Positions 23,717 through 34,899 of a stretch of 64,000 nt of DNA are shown here, one piece after another. How positions within the stretch are numbered: position 1 is the stretch's first letter; each line of letters starts with the position of its first letter. Under the pieces are notes generated by a model. That model saw only the letters and a program-made list of their open reading frames with translations, searched no databases and was not told where the DNA came from. Location: positions 59,138,593 through 59,202,592 of the forward strand of contig NC_079205.1 of assembly GCF_026745355.1 (NCBI RefSeq), in the 5' to 3' direction. The translations under genes and the position numbers were made by a program. This DNA comes from Beta vulgaris subsp. vulgaris. Lineage: Eukaryota; Streptophyta; Magnoliopsida; Caryophyllales; Amaranthaceae.

Positions 23717-25158
23717 TTACGAAGTTGTCTTCTGTTAAGATATGAGGACTTGAATATAGGTAACTGTTGATAGAAAATTCATGTACTTGATTGATAGTTC
23801 ATCTTGGTTAGAGTTAGTAACCGAAGTTCTTTCAAATTAGAGATTCTGACTTTGTAAAGAAGGTTGTTTACTAGATCTTGTAAGAAAAATGAAATTAGAA
23901 AATTTGTGTTGCTACATGCTAGAGTTTTTAGTGTTACTAGTGGAATAAACAAGGTTGTACGTATTTGAAGATAGATCAGTGATATATATCTCTTTTTAGT
24001 TATGAAAAAAGTATTATTTTTTTGTTTTGTTGCCATTGATACTGTGTGTGTTTACTTTGCATTGGGGTGAATTCTTGTCACTAACCCAAATATCAAAGCA
24101 ATTTCATTCTAAGCTCTAACTTTTTGGGTGGGAAATAGTGTTAGAAAATATTGTTACATAAAAATTTCAAATGGAAATACAATTATAAATAATTTTTCCT
24201 GTATGTGCATTTCATACAAGAATATGGAGGGGTAAGGATTGGAAGAACAAGATTTTGTGTTTCATATTCTCAGTGTATACTAGCCTACATATTAGAGATG
24301 GAAATAGACCGAGTCCAATAAGCTAGCTAGCTTCATGCTACACTGGGCTCGGTTGGAATTCGTGTTGACTCATACCAAGTTTCTAATATGAGGGAATATG
24401 TATCGTTGGACATACTTAAAGAGGCAAAGTCAGGTCGTGTTATACCGGCTGGATCCTCTTCATAATTCTAAGATATTCCTTCGGTTGAGAATGAGTGAAT
24501 CAATAGGGGATGCAACACATATTGTGCTTGTGTGGGGTCTTCCTTAATCTTAAAAACCATACCCATGAACGGCCTAGAATCCACCACCGTGTCGTATTGA
24601 CCTAGCTAGTGCAACTTGTACCGGTCAACTTTTTGTCAGCTCGATCCATGCCCAACTCTACTACAGCCTACATACTCCAATAACGATGTGTGACTTAATC
24701 GTTAATTAGTAGTGGATGTGATGTTCACGCATGCAACAATTACATAACACAGAAGTTCTCATATGAGCATCGCACGATTTTTATAAGATTGTCTAATAGG
24801 TTGTTTAGAGTGACTTTAGACATACAAAAATACACCCAAAATATTCTTAATTAGAAGCTTTTTTACATGTAAACTTGTTTATTCTTTCGCTAGAATATGC
24901 TCAATGTTCTTCAACTTTTGATATGCATTGACATGAATACTTGTATGTCTCTGTACTTCAGTACAATTTCTATATTATGGACCTAAACACCCAAAGATTG
25001 GCTCAAGGTCACTATTTTATTTAAGACGTTCCCTTGCTTAATAGTAGAAAACTCGGAATACATACGACATAATTGGGAAAATCTGATAATGCATTACGCA
25101 TGCTGCAATATATATTTGATGACAAAAGTAATCAAAATCTAAGCAAAATATATGCATT
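23717..25158. other. 3' flank of F-box copy 1, shared with copy 2
   Basis: The sequence matches 33904-34894 plus 42680-43170 downstream of copy 2, where a copia element interrupts it. It includes a recognisable block around 24300-24660 (GAGATGGAAAT...CCGAGTCCAATAAGC). No coding frame can be supported. Confidence 0.6.
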
Positions 25159-25240
25159 ATCGCTTCAAATTGCAAAAAACAAATCAAACAAATCATAATT
25201 ATTCCTTAAAGAAAAGCAGTCAAATAAAAATTCCAAAACT
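25159..25240. repeat. Relic of ASG1-like intron 1 sequence
   Basis: About 80 bases starting CGCTTCAAATTGC and ending TTCCAAAACTT match 20507-20590 in intron 1 of the ASG1-like gene and 46558-46640. It marks an old junction of the tandem unit: F-box flank followed by the next ASG1-derived segment. Confidence 0.75.
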
Positions 25241-25500
25241 TAAATCATGATTAAAAGTTGGTTGAGATGGTAATTGTATCATGTATAATATTCTTTTTGT
25301 CGTGCATCTACTAAATTTTTACCCTCTACTATCTTAAAGTATCATTCGGGTATTTTTCATGTTAAAAATGTGTTAGCTAAGTCATACCAATTATTAGGAT
25401 ACTAATTAACAATAGACTTATACAGTGTTCAACTCAGCATCGAAAATATAAAATTTATATATCACAATAAAAAATCTAGAAATTAAAGTATAACGACAAA

Positions 25501-26430
25501 CACTATAAAAAAAGGCCCATTTAGAGACGGACAAAATGCGTACCTAAATAGGTCAAATTCGTCGCTATATGGGCTTAGAGACGGATTTAGAGACGGATAT
25601 TGTCCCTCTCTAAAACCCTCGTCGCTAATTCGAGTTAGAGACGGATTTTGAAAATCTGTCTCTAAACTTAGAGACTAAACATAGAGACGGTTCCTCTAAA
25701 TTCACTGAAAATTAAAAAAAACGATATTAACAACAAGATAATTCCAAATATTGCCGTGATTATATTTAATCACATATTATTAATTACCTACCTTGTTCAA
25801 GTCGATCTCATTACCAGTTCGGAATATCACTCAAGTAAACCGGTTCAGCTCTATAAGAGAAAGGACAAGGGGAATCCACAGCCGCAAGAACCGCCGTTCG
25901 TAGGAATCGAACTTGTGACCTCAAAGACACAAGGAGAAGCTCCAACCATCTACACCAAATACAACTTGTACACTTCTCTACGTAATATTGGTAATAAGTA
26001 GAAGAAATATTAGAGACGGATTCAAAAATCCGTCCCTAATTTAGAGACGGATTCAAAAATCCGTCCCTAATTTAGAGACGGATTTTAAAAATCCGTCCCT
26101 AAATTAAAGAAGTGCAATAAAATATTCATATTTAAATTTAGAGACGGATTTTTAAAATCCGTCCCTAAATTAGAGACGGATTTTTAAAATCCGTCCCTAA
26201 ATTAGAGACGGATTTTTAAAATCTGTCCCTAAATTAAAGAAGTGCAATAAAACATTCACATTTAATTTTAGAGACGAATTTTTGAAATCCATCCCTAGAT
26301 TTAGAGACAGATTCTAAAATTCATCTCTAAATAAATTTAGAGACGAATTACAATATTCCGTCTCTAAATTAGAAACGGATACATATTCGTCGTCAATAAT
26401 CGTCACTATATGAGCTTTTTTTTTGTAGTG
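25501..26430. mobile_element. Non-autonomous CACTA (En/Spm) element
   Basis: The element starts CACTATAAAAAAAGGCCC and ends AGC(T)nGTAGTG, the CACTA...TAGTG termini of the superfamily. AAA on both sides is a possible 3-bp target duplication. Many direct and inverted copies of TTTAGAGACGGA fill the subterminal regions. No transposase is present. A right-end-only copy is at 56191-56735. Confidence 0.75.
25785..26000 (-). mobile_element. SINE-like tRNA-derived insertion inside the CACTA element
   Basis: On the minus strand a possible A box (GGTGTAGATGGTTGG, near 25942-25956) is followed about 30 bases later by a good B box (AGTTCGATTCC, 25903-25913). This is the internal RNA polymerase III promoter layout of tRNA-derived SINEs. 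The same module is at 56191-56300. No clear poly(A) or target duplication is visible. Confidence 0.5.
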
Positions 26431-29039
26431 AAATTTTTTTTTGTCTTTTTCTACTGCAACAATGAGTTTGGCATGGTTTGTAAGAAAATAAGAAAAGGTA
26501 GTTTAGCTTAGAGGGTTAAACTAGAGTAGGGGATAAGTAAACCCTTAGTAAAGTAAACACATCTTTATGAGGCCATTTGAGTAATTAATGATGGTTTTAT
26601 TAACATAAAGTAAAGGCGATGTTGTCAACTATATATAGTTGCTTTTTTTTTTTTTACCAAAAGTGAAATTATTCGAATAGATGAAACTACTCAAAGTGGT
26701 AATTGTTGCAATAGAAAAAGAATGGAGAAATTGTATGGCAATTGTGTTGAAAACTCTCAATTCATGATAACAAAAAATCAACATTGTTTACAAAAAATTT
26801 GCAAACAATGGCTTCAAAACTAGTATATATAAATAAAAGAGGAACTCTTCGGGATCATAGGGAGCTCCTCAAGATTTTGAGGCCATAGAGCGTGCCACGT
26901 ATGATTGTCACATCATCTAATTTTATTTTTATCTTTTACAAAAATAGAGTTCTGCATAGATTTAAATGCATATAAAGAGTTTTGGATAACAAAAATTAGA
27001 GTTTGATTCTAAATGAACAACCTAAAATATTACATTATGTAAGTTGTGTATAACTTTTGCTACGTAATTCGGAATATTATAATTTTTGAACCATTGGATA
27101 GTGCTCGAAATATGCTTCGAAATAAGATCCATTTACAATATAGTTCTATAAATTATGAAATATAGAGTGCCACACAGGATTGTCATGTCATCAATTTTTA
27201 TTTTTATTTTTTAGAAAAATTGAGTTCTACAAATTATCAAATATAAAGCGCCACGTAGGATTGTCATGTCATCAAGTTATTTTTTTAAAAAATATTTAAG
27301 TACGTATAAGGAGTCTTGGCCGGATAAGCACAAATTAGAGTTTCATTTTGAATGAACAACGTAAATTATTATATTATGTAAATTGTTTATACATTTTTCT
27401 ACCTAATTTAGAATATCATAATTTTTGTATCATTGGATAGTGCTCGAAATATGCTTCAAAATAATAGTCATTTACAATATAGTTCTATAATTTGTGAAAT
27501 AGAGAACGCCACTTTGGATTGCCATGTCATTATTTTTTATTTTAAATATTTGAAAAAAAATAGAACTCTACATATATTTAAATACATAAATGAGTTTTGG
27601 ATAGGGGGAAATTAGAGTTTCATTTAATAAAAAATCTAAATTAAAATATTATGTAAATTGAATTTAACTTTTACTATCTAATTCAAAACATTATAGTTTT
27701 TTTAACCATGGGAGAGTGCTTGAAATATGCTTCAAAATAAGATTCATTTACAATATAATTTTCACAAATCATGCATGAAAATATTTTAAATTAGATGAAT
27801 TGTAAGACATTATTTAGTCTTTCTTTTAGATAAATATAATAATAGTTATAAGTATTAAGTATAGTGTATTATATGTGATTATAACATTTGATAATAGGTC
27901 CAATTTACAAAATTAAACATATTATATTTCCAAAACCTCAATCTTACGCAACTAAGCCAAAACAATATAGTATTGCAACAAAATTTATTAAAGAAATTTT
28001 GTGTTGTTACAAGAAAAACTAAAATCTATAGCGACAAAGATACATAAATTAGAGTTTGATTTAAATAAAACAACATTATAAGAATATTATATAAAGAGTT
28101 CTATCTAAGCATGTCATGTCATTCTTTTTAATTTTTAATTTTTTTTTAAGAAAAAAGTGTTCAACATAGATATAGATATAGATACATATAAGGTGTTTTA
28201 GATAAGGGAAGATTACAGTATGATTTTAAATAATAAATTAAATTATTATACTATGTAAATTGAAGATAACTTTTGCTACATAATTCGCAATAGTATAACT
28301 TTTTTACCATCAGAGAGTGCTCGAAATATGTTTCAAAATAAGATCCATATACAATATAGTTTTACAACTTATGAAAACATATTTATTTAGATGAACATTA
28401 ACATATATTTGAAATACATATAAAAATAGTGTACTATATATGACAATAGTAATTATGTCTTTCAAATCATATTATAAAACCGTGTTAGCTATTGTTAGTC
28501 ATACCTATTATTGGGATACCATTTAATAATAAACTTAGCTAAACTATTCAATTGAATATTAGAAATTATAAAATTTATATATCGCAATAACAAATCTAGA
28601 AATTATAGTATAATGACAAACAATTTCTCCGTTCTTTTTCTACTACAACAATTGGTTTGGGCATGGTTTTTAAGAAAATAAAAAATGGGTAATTTATCAT
28701 AGAGGTACCCCTTTAGTTAACTAGAGTAGGAGATAAAAAAATCCTTAATAAAATAAATGCAACTTATGATGCAATTTGGGTAATTAATGATGGTTTTATT
28801 AACATAAATCAATATTGTCAACTGTAGTTGCTTTTTTTTTTTTACCAAAAGTGGATTGATTCCAAAAGATGAAACTACCCAAAACGATAATTGTTGTAAT
28901 AGAAAAAGAACGGAGAAAGTATGTAAATACAATGGTGTTGAATAATATCATTTCACAATAACAAAAAATTTGCAAAAAAATAAATAAACAACAACTCGTG
29001 TAACGCATGGTTTTCAAAAGTATAATTATAGATGGCATC
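26431..29039. repeat. AT-rich repeat field with Helitron-like 3' ends
   Basis: A unit of roughly 250-350 bases recurs (about 26930, 27310, 27590 and 28110), with words such as ATTGGATAGTGCTCGAAATATGC, TTCAAAATAAGATCCAT and AATATAGTT. At 26820-26823 the text GGCTTCAAAACTAG|T fits a Helitron 3' end (CTAG before T). The same field is at 56736-60281. No gene is seen; all frames here are short and AT-driven. Confidence 0.5.
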
Positions 29040-29056
29040 ATGTAGGCATGTCATAT

Positions 29057-29669
29057 AGCCCTACTAATGCAATTTTTGCCGCCTCCCCTCAACTTTTTTT
29101 CTCTCTTCTCTCTCCTCTCTCACAAAACCCTAATTTTCAATCTAGGGGCTACCACCACCCTTTTGGGCGGTGGTAAGCCCCTTTTTCTCCTTTTGTTACT
29201 AGTTTTTTATGTTTATGTTTCTAATAAATTTTAGTCTCTCTCTAATGGAGAGTTTTTCTACCCATATATTGGGTTATATCTACCCATATATTGAGTTTTA
29301 TCTCTCTCCATATGAGAGTTTGGAGACGTTTTTGGGTTTTTGTGTAATTCTAGATGTTAATTTGTTGATCGAAATTTGTGCGGAGTTGCAACAGATGTCA
29401 AGACTTCATTTGTAATCAATTGAATTAAATCCAGTTCTACTTCAAAACTACAAAAGATCGACAGACCCCCTTGCAGAAGGCTGCATCAGACAGCGATGTA
29501 AAAGACGAGGGTGTTCAGAAGTGTTACATCTACTCAACGATCGTGGTTTTATCATATTAGAATTGTATTTATTTCATTTTGATATGTATTTGTTTAGTTT
29601 CTACTTCTATTGTAGATGTCGTATGACTTTGAATCAATGAATTAATGTTATTTTAAAAAAAAAAAAAAA
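29057..29669 (+). mobile_element. Poly(A) retro-insertion (LINE/SINE-machinery product)
   Basis: The insert is bounded by a 17-bp direct repeat (ATGTAGGCATGTCATAT at 29040-29056 and 29670-29686) and ends in an uninterrupted run of A. The matching site in the duplicate at about 59931 has one copy of that word and no insert. The 5' part has a CT-rich leader, then a strong hairpin (29145-29160 with 29165-29181, T4 loop). The longest frame (29209-29415, 68 codons) has no family I recognise. It is either a processed copy of an unknown transcript or a short LINE derivative. Confidence 0.8.
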
Positions 29670-29686
29670 ATGTAGGCATGTCATAT

Positions 29687-30145
29687 CGTTATTTTAAATT
29701 TGTTTTTGTTTAATATTTACAAAAATAGTGTTCTGAATAGATATAAATTCATGCAAGAAGTTTTAGATAAGTGAAGAGTATAGTTTGATTTTGAATAAAC
29801 AACCTAACTAAATTATCATACTATGTAAATTGAATATAACTTTGCTACATAATTCAGAATATTATAATTTTTATACCATTAGAAGAGTGCTCGAAATATG
29901 TTTCGAAATAAGGTCTATTGCAATATAGTCTTTTAACTTATGAAAATATATTTATTTAGATAATTGATAACGTATTATTTATTCTTTATTTTAGATTCAT
30001 ATAAAAAAAAACTATAAAAATAACGTACTATATGTGATTATAACTCCAAGTGGTATGGACTCCTGTTGGCATTTATTTTACCCATTTTTCTTTTAAAAAA
30101 TACAATGTTTATTATTATTTAATGGATAAACATCTACCTCTTATA
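29687..30145. repeat. AT-rich repeat unit continuing the field
   Basis: One more copy of the ATTAGAAGAGTGCTCGAAATATG / GAAATAAGGTCTATTGC unit, matching 59945-60280. No gene is seen. Confidence 0.5.
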
Positions 30146-30431
30146 GATTTATCATTTTGGGAGGAAGCTCTAGCCACTCGATTATCCTCACTCTCATTCT
30201 AGGTTTATTCTCATAGTAGGTATGGAATTGGTGGCTTGAATTATGGCAACTTAAATTGGGTCTTCCCATTAAAAGAAGCCTTTGATCAATGGGTATGCCC
30301 CTCACAAAACCCATTTTTCAAGAAAGTCTGTTGTGCCATATTCTTCATCATCCTTTGGTTCATATTAAATCATATGGAAGGAAAGAAACCTTCGCATATT
30401 TGGCGATTCATCATCATCCATAAAAGACTTG

Positions 30432-30685
30432 GGGCCTGTTCTCTTCGGCATAAAACAACTGAACTGAACTGAATTGAATTAAACTGAACTGAACTGAATT
30501 GAACTGAACTGAATTGAACTGAATTGAACTGAACTGAACTGAACTGAACTGAAATGAATAGTGATATGTGAGAGTAAAAGTATTGTCAAGAGTTGAACTG
30601 ATCTGAACTGAACTGAACTGAATTGATCTGAACTGAACTGAACTGAACTGAATTGAACTGAAAATAAGCTGGGGACAACAGGCCC
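30432..30685. mobile_element. GAACT-rich MITE, GGGCCTGTT termini
   Basis: Perfect inverted ends GGGCCTGTT/AACAGGCCC are flanked by TTG on both sides. The duplicate at about 61664 reads AAAAGACTTGAAAG without the insert, which confirms the boundaries. The interior is mostly GAACTGAACTGAA repeats. A 3-bp target duplication points to a PIF/Harbinger-like mobiliser. Confidence 0.8.
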
Positions 30686-30773
30686 TTGAAAGATTTAGTC
30701 TTGCTTCGATTAGAATGGTGGATCTCATGTGTGTATTCTCATCGCCAATTCTATTTATTGAAATAAACTGTGC

Positions 30774-31725
30774 CAGTGGCGGAGCCAGGATTCTCAAAGT
30801 GGGGGGACAAAATTCGACCGTCAAACATTCGGAAAAAAAATATAAAAAAAACAATACAACACAAATTGTTTAATACTTAATGTTTTAAGTTCAAAATTTC
30901 CTAATTATAAATATTTCAATTATAATTTTCTAATTACCAAACTATTCAATATTTCAATTATAAATCAACTCATATATATTTATAACTTCCTAATTAGAAA
31001 TCCCAAATTGCAAACTAACATTTTCCTAAATCATAAGTTCATGACCAATTTAAATTTCTAAACCAACAACAAATCAATCAACATTCAACAACCATATATC
31101 CACAATCACAAATTAACATTTCACAAATATTATAATTCAATTCACAACCAAATAATGTAAATTGTAAATATTACCTTTAAAAAAACATAAACTAAAACTA
31201 AGGGTTAAGTAAACTTACAAACTGACTGAAAATCTAAATGGGTGTCTGTCTCGGGAGTTCGGCTAGTCGGCGACGGCGAATGAACGTGGGGGTTGGGTGG
31301 CGGTGCACTTCGTCTCTTGACTCCATCCGTCGTGGCGTCGCCGGTCGTGGCGTTGCCGGTCGCAGCGTCGCTTCCTCTTCCTCTCTAACGCAGGCTCGCA
31401 GCGTAGCGTTGCTTCCTCTTCGTGACTTCGTTCCTCACTGCTCGTCGTCGTTGGCTCCGACGACTGTGAATATGCGTCGACGTCGTCCCTCCGCCGCCGA
31501 GTTTAGGGTTTCTCTCAATCTCTCTTCCTCAGTCTCTCTCCTCAGCGTGTTTGTTTCAAAAAACTTCACGCTTCTAAGCCTCAGCTTGTTTGTTTCTAAA
31601 TATTTCACGCGTCTGAGCCTCAGCGTTTTTTTCCCTTTTTTTTTAAGAAATTATTTTTTAAAAGTGGGGAGACATCTGTCCCCTTACTTGTCCCCAGCAA
31701 GTCCCCCCTGCTGGCTCCGCCACTG
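30774..31725. mobile_element. hAT-type non-autonomous element with GC-rich interior
   Basis: Inverted ends CAGTGGCGGAGCCAG/CTGGCTCCGCCACTG are flanked by the 8-bp near-repeat AACTGTGC/AACTGCGC. The duplicate at about 61750 lacks the insert. The interior 31240-31500 is much more GC-rich than its surroundings and reads like a plant 5' UTR or first exon (CCGTCGTGGCG repeats, then AGGGTTTCTCTC). It could be a captured gene fragment, but I cannot name a source. No transposase is present. Confidence 0.8.
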
Positions 31726-31880
31726 AACTGCGCAGAAATTTTGGCGATTCATCGCACCATCAAGATTTGTCTCTCGCCCGATATATCCAAGTATTCAAAA
31801 CTCATCTTTGAATCAGATTCATCAAACGCAGTGGCATGGTGCAATAGTGAAAGACTGAAAGTGGTGGGCCTTGGAATATG

Positions 31881-32529
31881 GATTTCCACCTAAATTTCAT
31901 TAGGAATGCTCGAAAAAAATAAACACTTGAATTTTATATTAATAATTATATTGATAATATTTAAAACATATATATTGATTATTATTCGGTAATCTATATT
32001 ATATAAATCAAACTCTTTCATTCTATTAATATTCAATGATTTAAACATGGTACCCAAATTCTTCCACTTTATTTGAACATAACCTTGTCTTTTTTATTAT
32101 TTACTTCCTTCAATATATGAACAAATAAATAACTAAAAAGACTAATAAAAAATTGATTTAAGAAAAACATATCTAAAAAAGTAAAAATAATTATAAATAT
32201 CAATTCGAATTAAATTTTTTGTAATACTAATGAATAATGAATCTAAAAAAAATGTTAATATGACATACACGTAAAGGCATTCCCGCTAAACATCTTAACA
32301 AAGAAGTGACCTTTGTCCGATTTTAGTAGCTAAAAATCTAACTCAAGATTTGCCAAAAACTCTTCCAATCACCTTGCCACGCTGTTTTCTTGAGCATTAC
32401 AAATTCAATCACTATAATTCATTTCTACAGCTCTACCAACTAACTTTCAAAATCCCAAAATTCAGTTAAACAAAGTCATCAAACAATAAACAAACACACT
32501 CTGTTGTAGTTTCTACTTTCTACTCCCCA
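31881..32529. other. AT-rich upstream region of DUF295 copy 2
   Basis: Nearly identical to 61905-62547 upstream of copy 4. The part from CACCTTGCCACGCTG (about 32370) is homologous to the leaders of all copies and is likely promoter plus 5' UTR. No gene is seen. Confidence 0.6.
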
Positions 32530-33903
32530 ATGGAACCACCACCTGAACAACCGTGTTCCAGTACCAGTAGCACCGCCGCCAATTTCGCCACAATCGACGA
32601 AAACCCCTCTCCATTCTCCAATCTTCCGAACAATGTTGGCCATATCTTCATGACGAACCAAAACCAAGAAACTCAATTTAAGGTTCCAAATCTTGACAAT
32701 AATAGCGACAGTCCTAAACTCTTCCTTCGTCAATCTTGTTTCTATCTTATTTATCCTCCTATTTCTGCTGATGGTGTGCCATGGTTGGTCCGAATGATCA
32801 AACTCGGGCCCCGAAAATGGCAACTGATTAACCCAGTCATTGATGAAATAACGCCCGATTACTTCATTGCTGATCCCCCCATTACTGCAAAAATCAATCT
32901 GTCGGATTTTCGGGTTCTTGAACTTGCTAAATCGTTCTGTTTGGTTCGTAATTTGAATTATGCAACCATACCTATATCCAAGAAAGTTGTGGGCGGGTTT
33001 GTTCGATATCGAAACTCAAGTGATGAGAAATTTACTGCCTTAGTGCAACTTGCAGAAGATGAAAGAAGTGATGAGGTTTTATTATGGAAATCAGGGGATC
33101 AACAATGGACCAGAATTCGGGTCGGGCCTACACTTGAACAAATAGAAGAAAAACTGCAATGCCAATTCAAGATACTTGATATGGTATTTCATAAAGGGAA
33201 ATTTTATATCTTCTGTAGTACATCAATAAATGAATGGGAAATTGGTGTTATCGACCCAGATAATAATAGTTCAATATTATCTTATCCATTACGATTCATC
33301 GGTTACAAACGAGAAGATGAATTTGTAATGATGCAATACATCGATAACATAAGGTTAACATCAACTAATGATGGATTGAACTTCTTTTACAAAGAATCAA
33401 TGTCCGAGGATGATGGTGAATCTATTTCAACAATAATGTCGGCGTTCTTGATAAAGGATATTGAAGTAAATGAACTAGGAGAAGAAGAAGAAAAGAGTTA
33501 TTGGGAATGTGAACGTTTGTATAACTTAGGTGATCAGACATTCTTTCTTGGAATTGGTGATAATGTTTCATTTGCACTTCAATCTTCAGCTCAGAAATTA
33601 CCACAATGGGAGCCTGGTACGATTTGCTGGTTTGATACAAATGATTTTATTGTTGATTTAGATGGACATGGTGTCGAAAGAAGGTTTCGGATGCCGGAGG
33701 GAGTTAAGAGTCTTAGGAGTGTGGAGTACCCATACTACCATCTGTATTTCACGATGGCCTTTACTGAAGAAGAGATGACAAGGGAGAATCAAGAAATCTA
33801 TACTAGACTCTTCTTTCCACCTCCCAATTGGGTTCGTTGGTACTGTCCTACCCTTGATGTTGAGGTTAAATTAGATGGCTTGCAATTTCATGAACTTCGT
33901 TAG
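32530..33903 (+). CDS. DUF295 protein without F-box, copy 2
   Basis: A single exon encodes 457 residues, closely related to copy 1. The F-box region is collapsed: after FSNLPNNVGHIFMTNQN the sequence jumps to QETQFKVPNL. The main loss corresponds to a 75-bp in-frame deletion of 22362-22436 of copy 1, between two AAACC words, plus two single-codon losses nearby. The DUF295 body is complete (WKSGDQQWTRIRV, WECERLYNLGDQTFFLG, GTICWFDTNDF, LFFPPPNWVRWYCPTL). A block before the C-terminus (RGHVSTFRA in copies 1 and 4) is missing. Without an F-box it should not join an SCF complex. It may be a decoy that still binds the family's target, or a decaying gene with an open frame; the length of the open frame suggests recent or ongoing constraint. 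Confidence 0.8.
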   Translation: MEPPPEQPCSSTSSTAANFATIDENPSPFSNLPNNVGHIFMTNQNQETQFKVPNLDNNSDSPKLFLRQSCFYLIYPPISADGVPWLVRMIKLGPRKWQLINPVIDEITPDYFIADPPITAKINLSDFRVLELAKSFCLVRNLNYATIPISKKVVGGFVRYRNSSDEKFTALVQLAEDERSDEVLLWKSGDQQWTRIRVGPTLEQIEEKLQCQFKILDMVFHKGKFYIFCSTSINEWEIGVIDPDNNSSILSYPLRFIGYKREDEFVMMQYIDNIRLTSTNDGLNFFYKESMSEDDGESISTIMSAFLIKDIEVNELGEEEEKSYWECERLYNLGDQTFFLGIGDNVSFALQSSAQKLPQWEPGTICWFDTNDFIVDLDGHGVERRFRMPEGVKSLRSVEYPYYHLYFTMAFTEEEMTRENQEIYTRLFFPPPNWVRWYCPTLDVEVKLDGLQFHELR

Positions 33904-34894
33904 TTTATGATACAATGATGATGATGAGGATGCATAGGAAGGAGATGAAGTTGTCTTCTGTTGCGATATATGGACTTGAATATAGGTAAACTGTAGATAG
34001 AAATTCATCTACTTGATTGATAGTTCATCTTGGTTAAGAGTTAGTAATCGAAGTTCTTTCAAATTAGAGATTATGACTTTGATGTTTACTAGATCTTGTA
34101 AGAAAAATGAAATTAGAAATTTTGTGTTGCTACGTGCTAGAGTTTTTAGTGTTAGTAGTGGAATAAACAAGTTTGTACATATTTGAAGATCACTAGATCA
34201 GTGATAACTGATAAGTATATCTCTTTTTAGTTATGAAAAAACAAAAAAGTATTATGTTTTGTTTTGTTGCCATTGATACTCTGTGTGTTTACTTTGCATT
34301 TGGGGTGAATTCTTGTCACTAACCCAAATATATATCAAAGCAATTGCATTATAAGCTCTAACTTTTTGGGTGGCAAATATTGTTAGAAAATATTGTTACA
34401 TAAAATTTTCAAATGGAAATACAATTATAAATAATTTTTCCTGTATGTGCAATCCATACAAGAATATGGAGGGGAGAGGAGAGGAGAGGAGGAACAAGAT
34501 TGTGTTTCAGTCATTTTCATTTTCATTTTCAGTAAATATAGTATACTAAGCTACATATTAGAGATGGAAATGGACCGAGTCCAATAAGCTAGCCTCATGC
34601 TACACTGGGCTCGGTTGGAATGGGCGAAATAGAATTCGTGTTGGACTCATACCAAGTTTCTAATATGAGGGAATATGTAACGTCGGACATACTTAATAAG
34701 AGGCAAAGTCAGGTTGTGTTATATCGGCGGAATCCTCTTCATAATGCCAAGACGATGTTCCTTTGGTTGAGAATGAGTGGATCAATAGGGGATTCAACCC
34801 ATAGTGTGCTTGTGTGAGTCTTGCTTAATCTTAAAAACCATACCCATGAACGGCCTGTGGTCCACCATCGTGTCGTATCGACCTAGCTAGTGCA
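33904..34894. other. 3' flank of DUF295 copy 2
   Basis: Matches 23717-24610 downstream of copy 1. The homology is cut at 34899 by a copia element and resumes at 42680. No gene is seen. Confidence 0.6.
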
Positions 34895-34899
34895 ATTTT

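Larger units (their letters stand above)
30146..31880 (+). mobile_element. LINE C-terminal relic, broken by two DNA transposons
   Basis: Frames read AIFFIILWFI then an IWKERN-like segment and, after the insertions, LIFESDSSNAVAWCNSERL. The first is the end of the LINE zinc-binding/RT region; the second is a plant RNase H (RVT_3) motif. The relic is interrupted by the MITE at 30432-30685 and the hAT element at 30774-31725. Its uninterrupted duplicate is at 61400-61900. Frameshifts make it a pseudogene. Confidence 0.6.

Noticed and set aside
25903..25956. A tRNA gene
   Set aside because: Only A- and B-box-like words are present; the cloverleaf arms do not pair, so I call it SINE-like.
25540..26400. 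Regularly spaced AGAGACGG repeats resembling a CRISPR array
   Set aside because: Repeats are short, occur in both orientations with irregular spacing, and lie inside a CACTA element in a plant genome.
30414..30854. 146-residue frame with FSSVQFSS repeats on the minus strand
   Set aside because: It is the translation of the GAACTGAACTGAA repeats of a MITE, not a gene.
31238..31726. 162-residue GC-rich frame
   Set aside because: It lies wholly in a hAT element, ends in its TIR and shows only Arg/Ser-rich, UTR-like translation.
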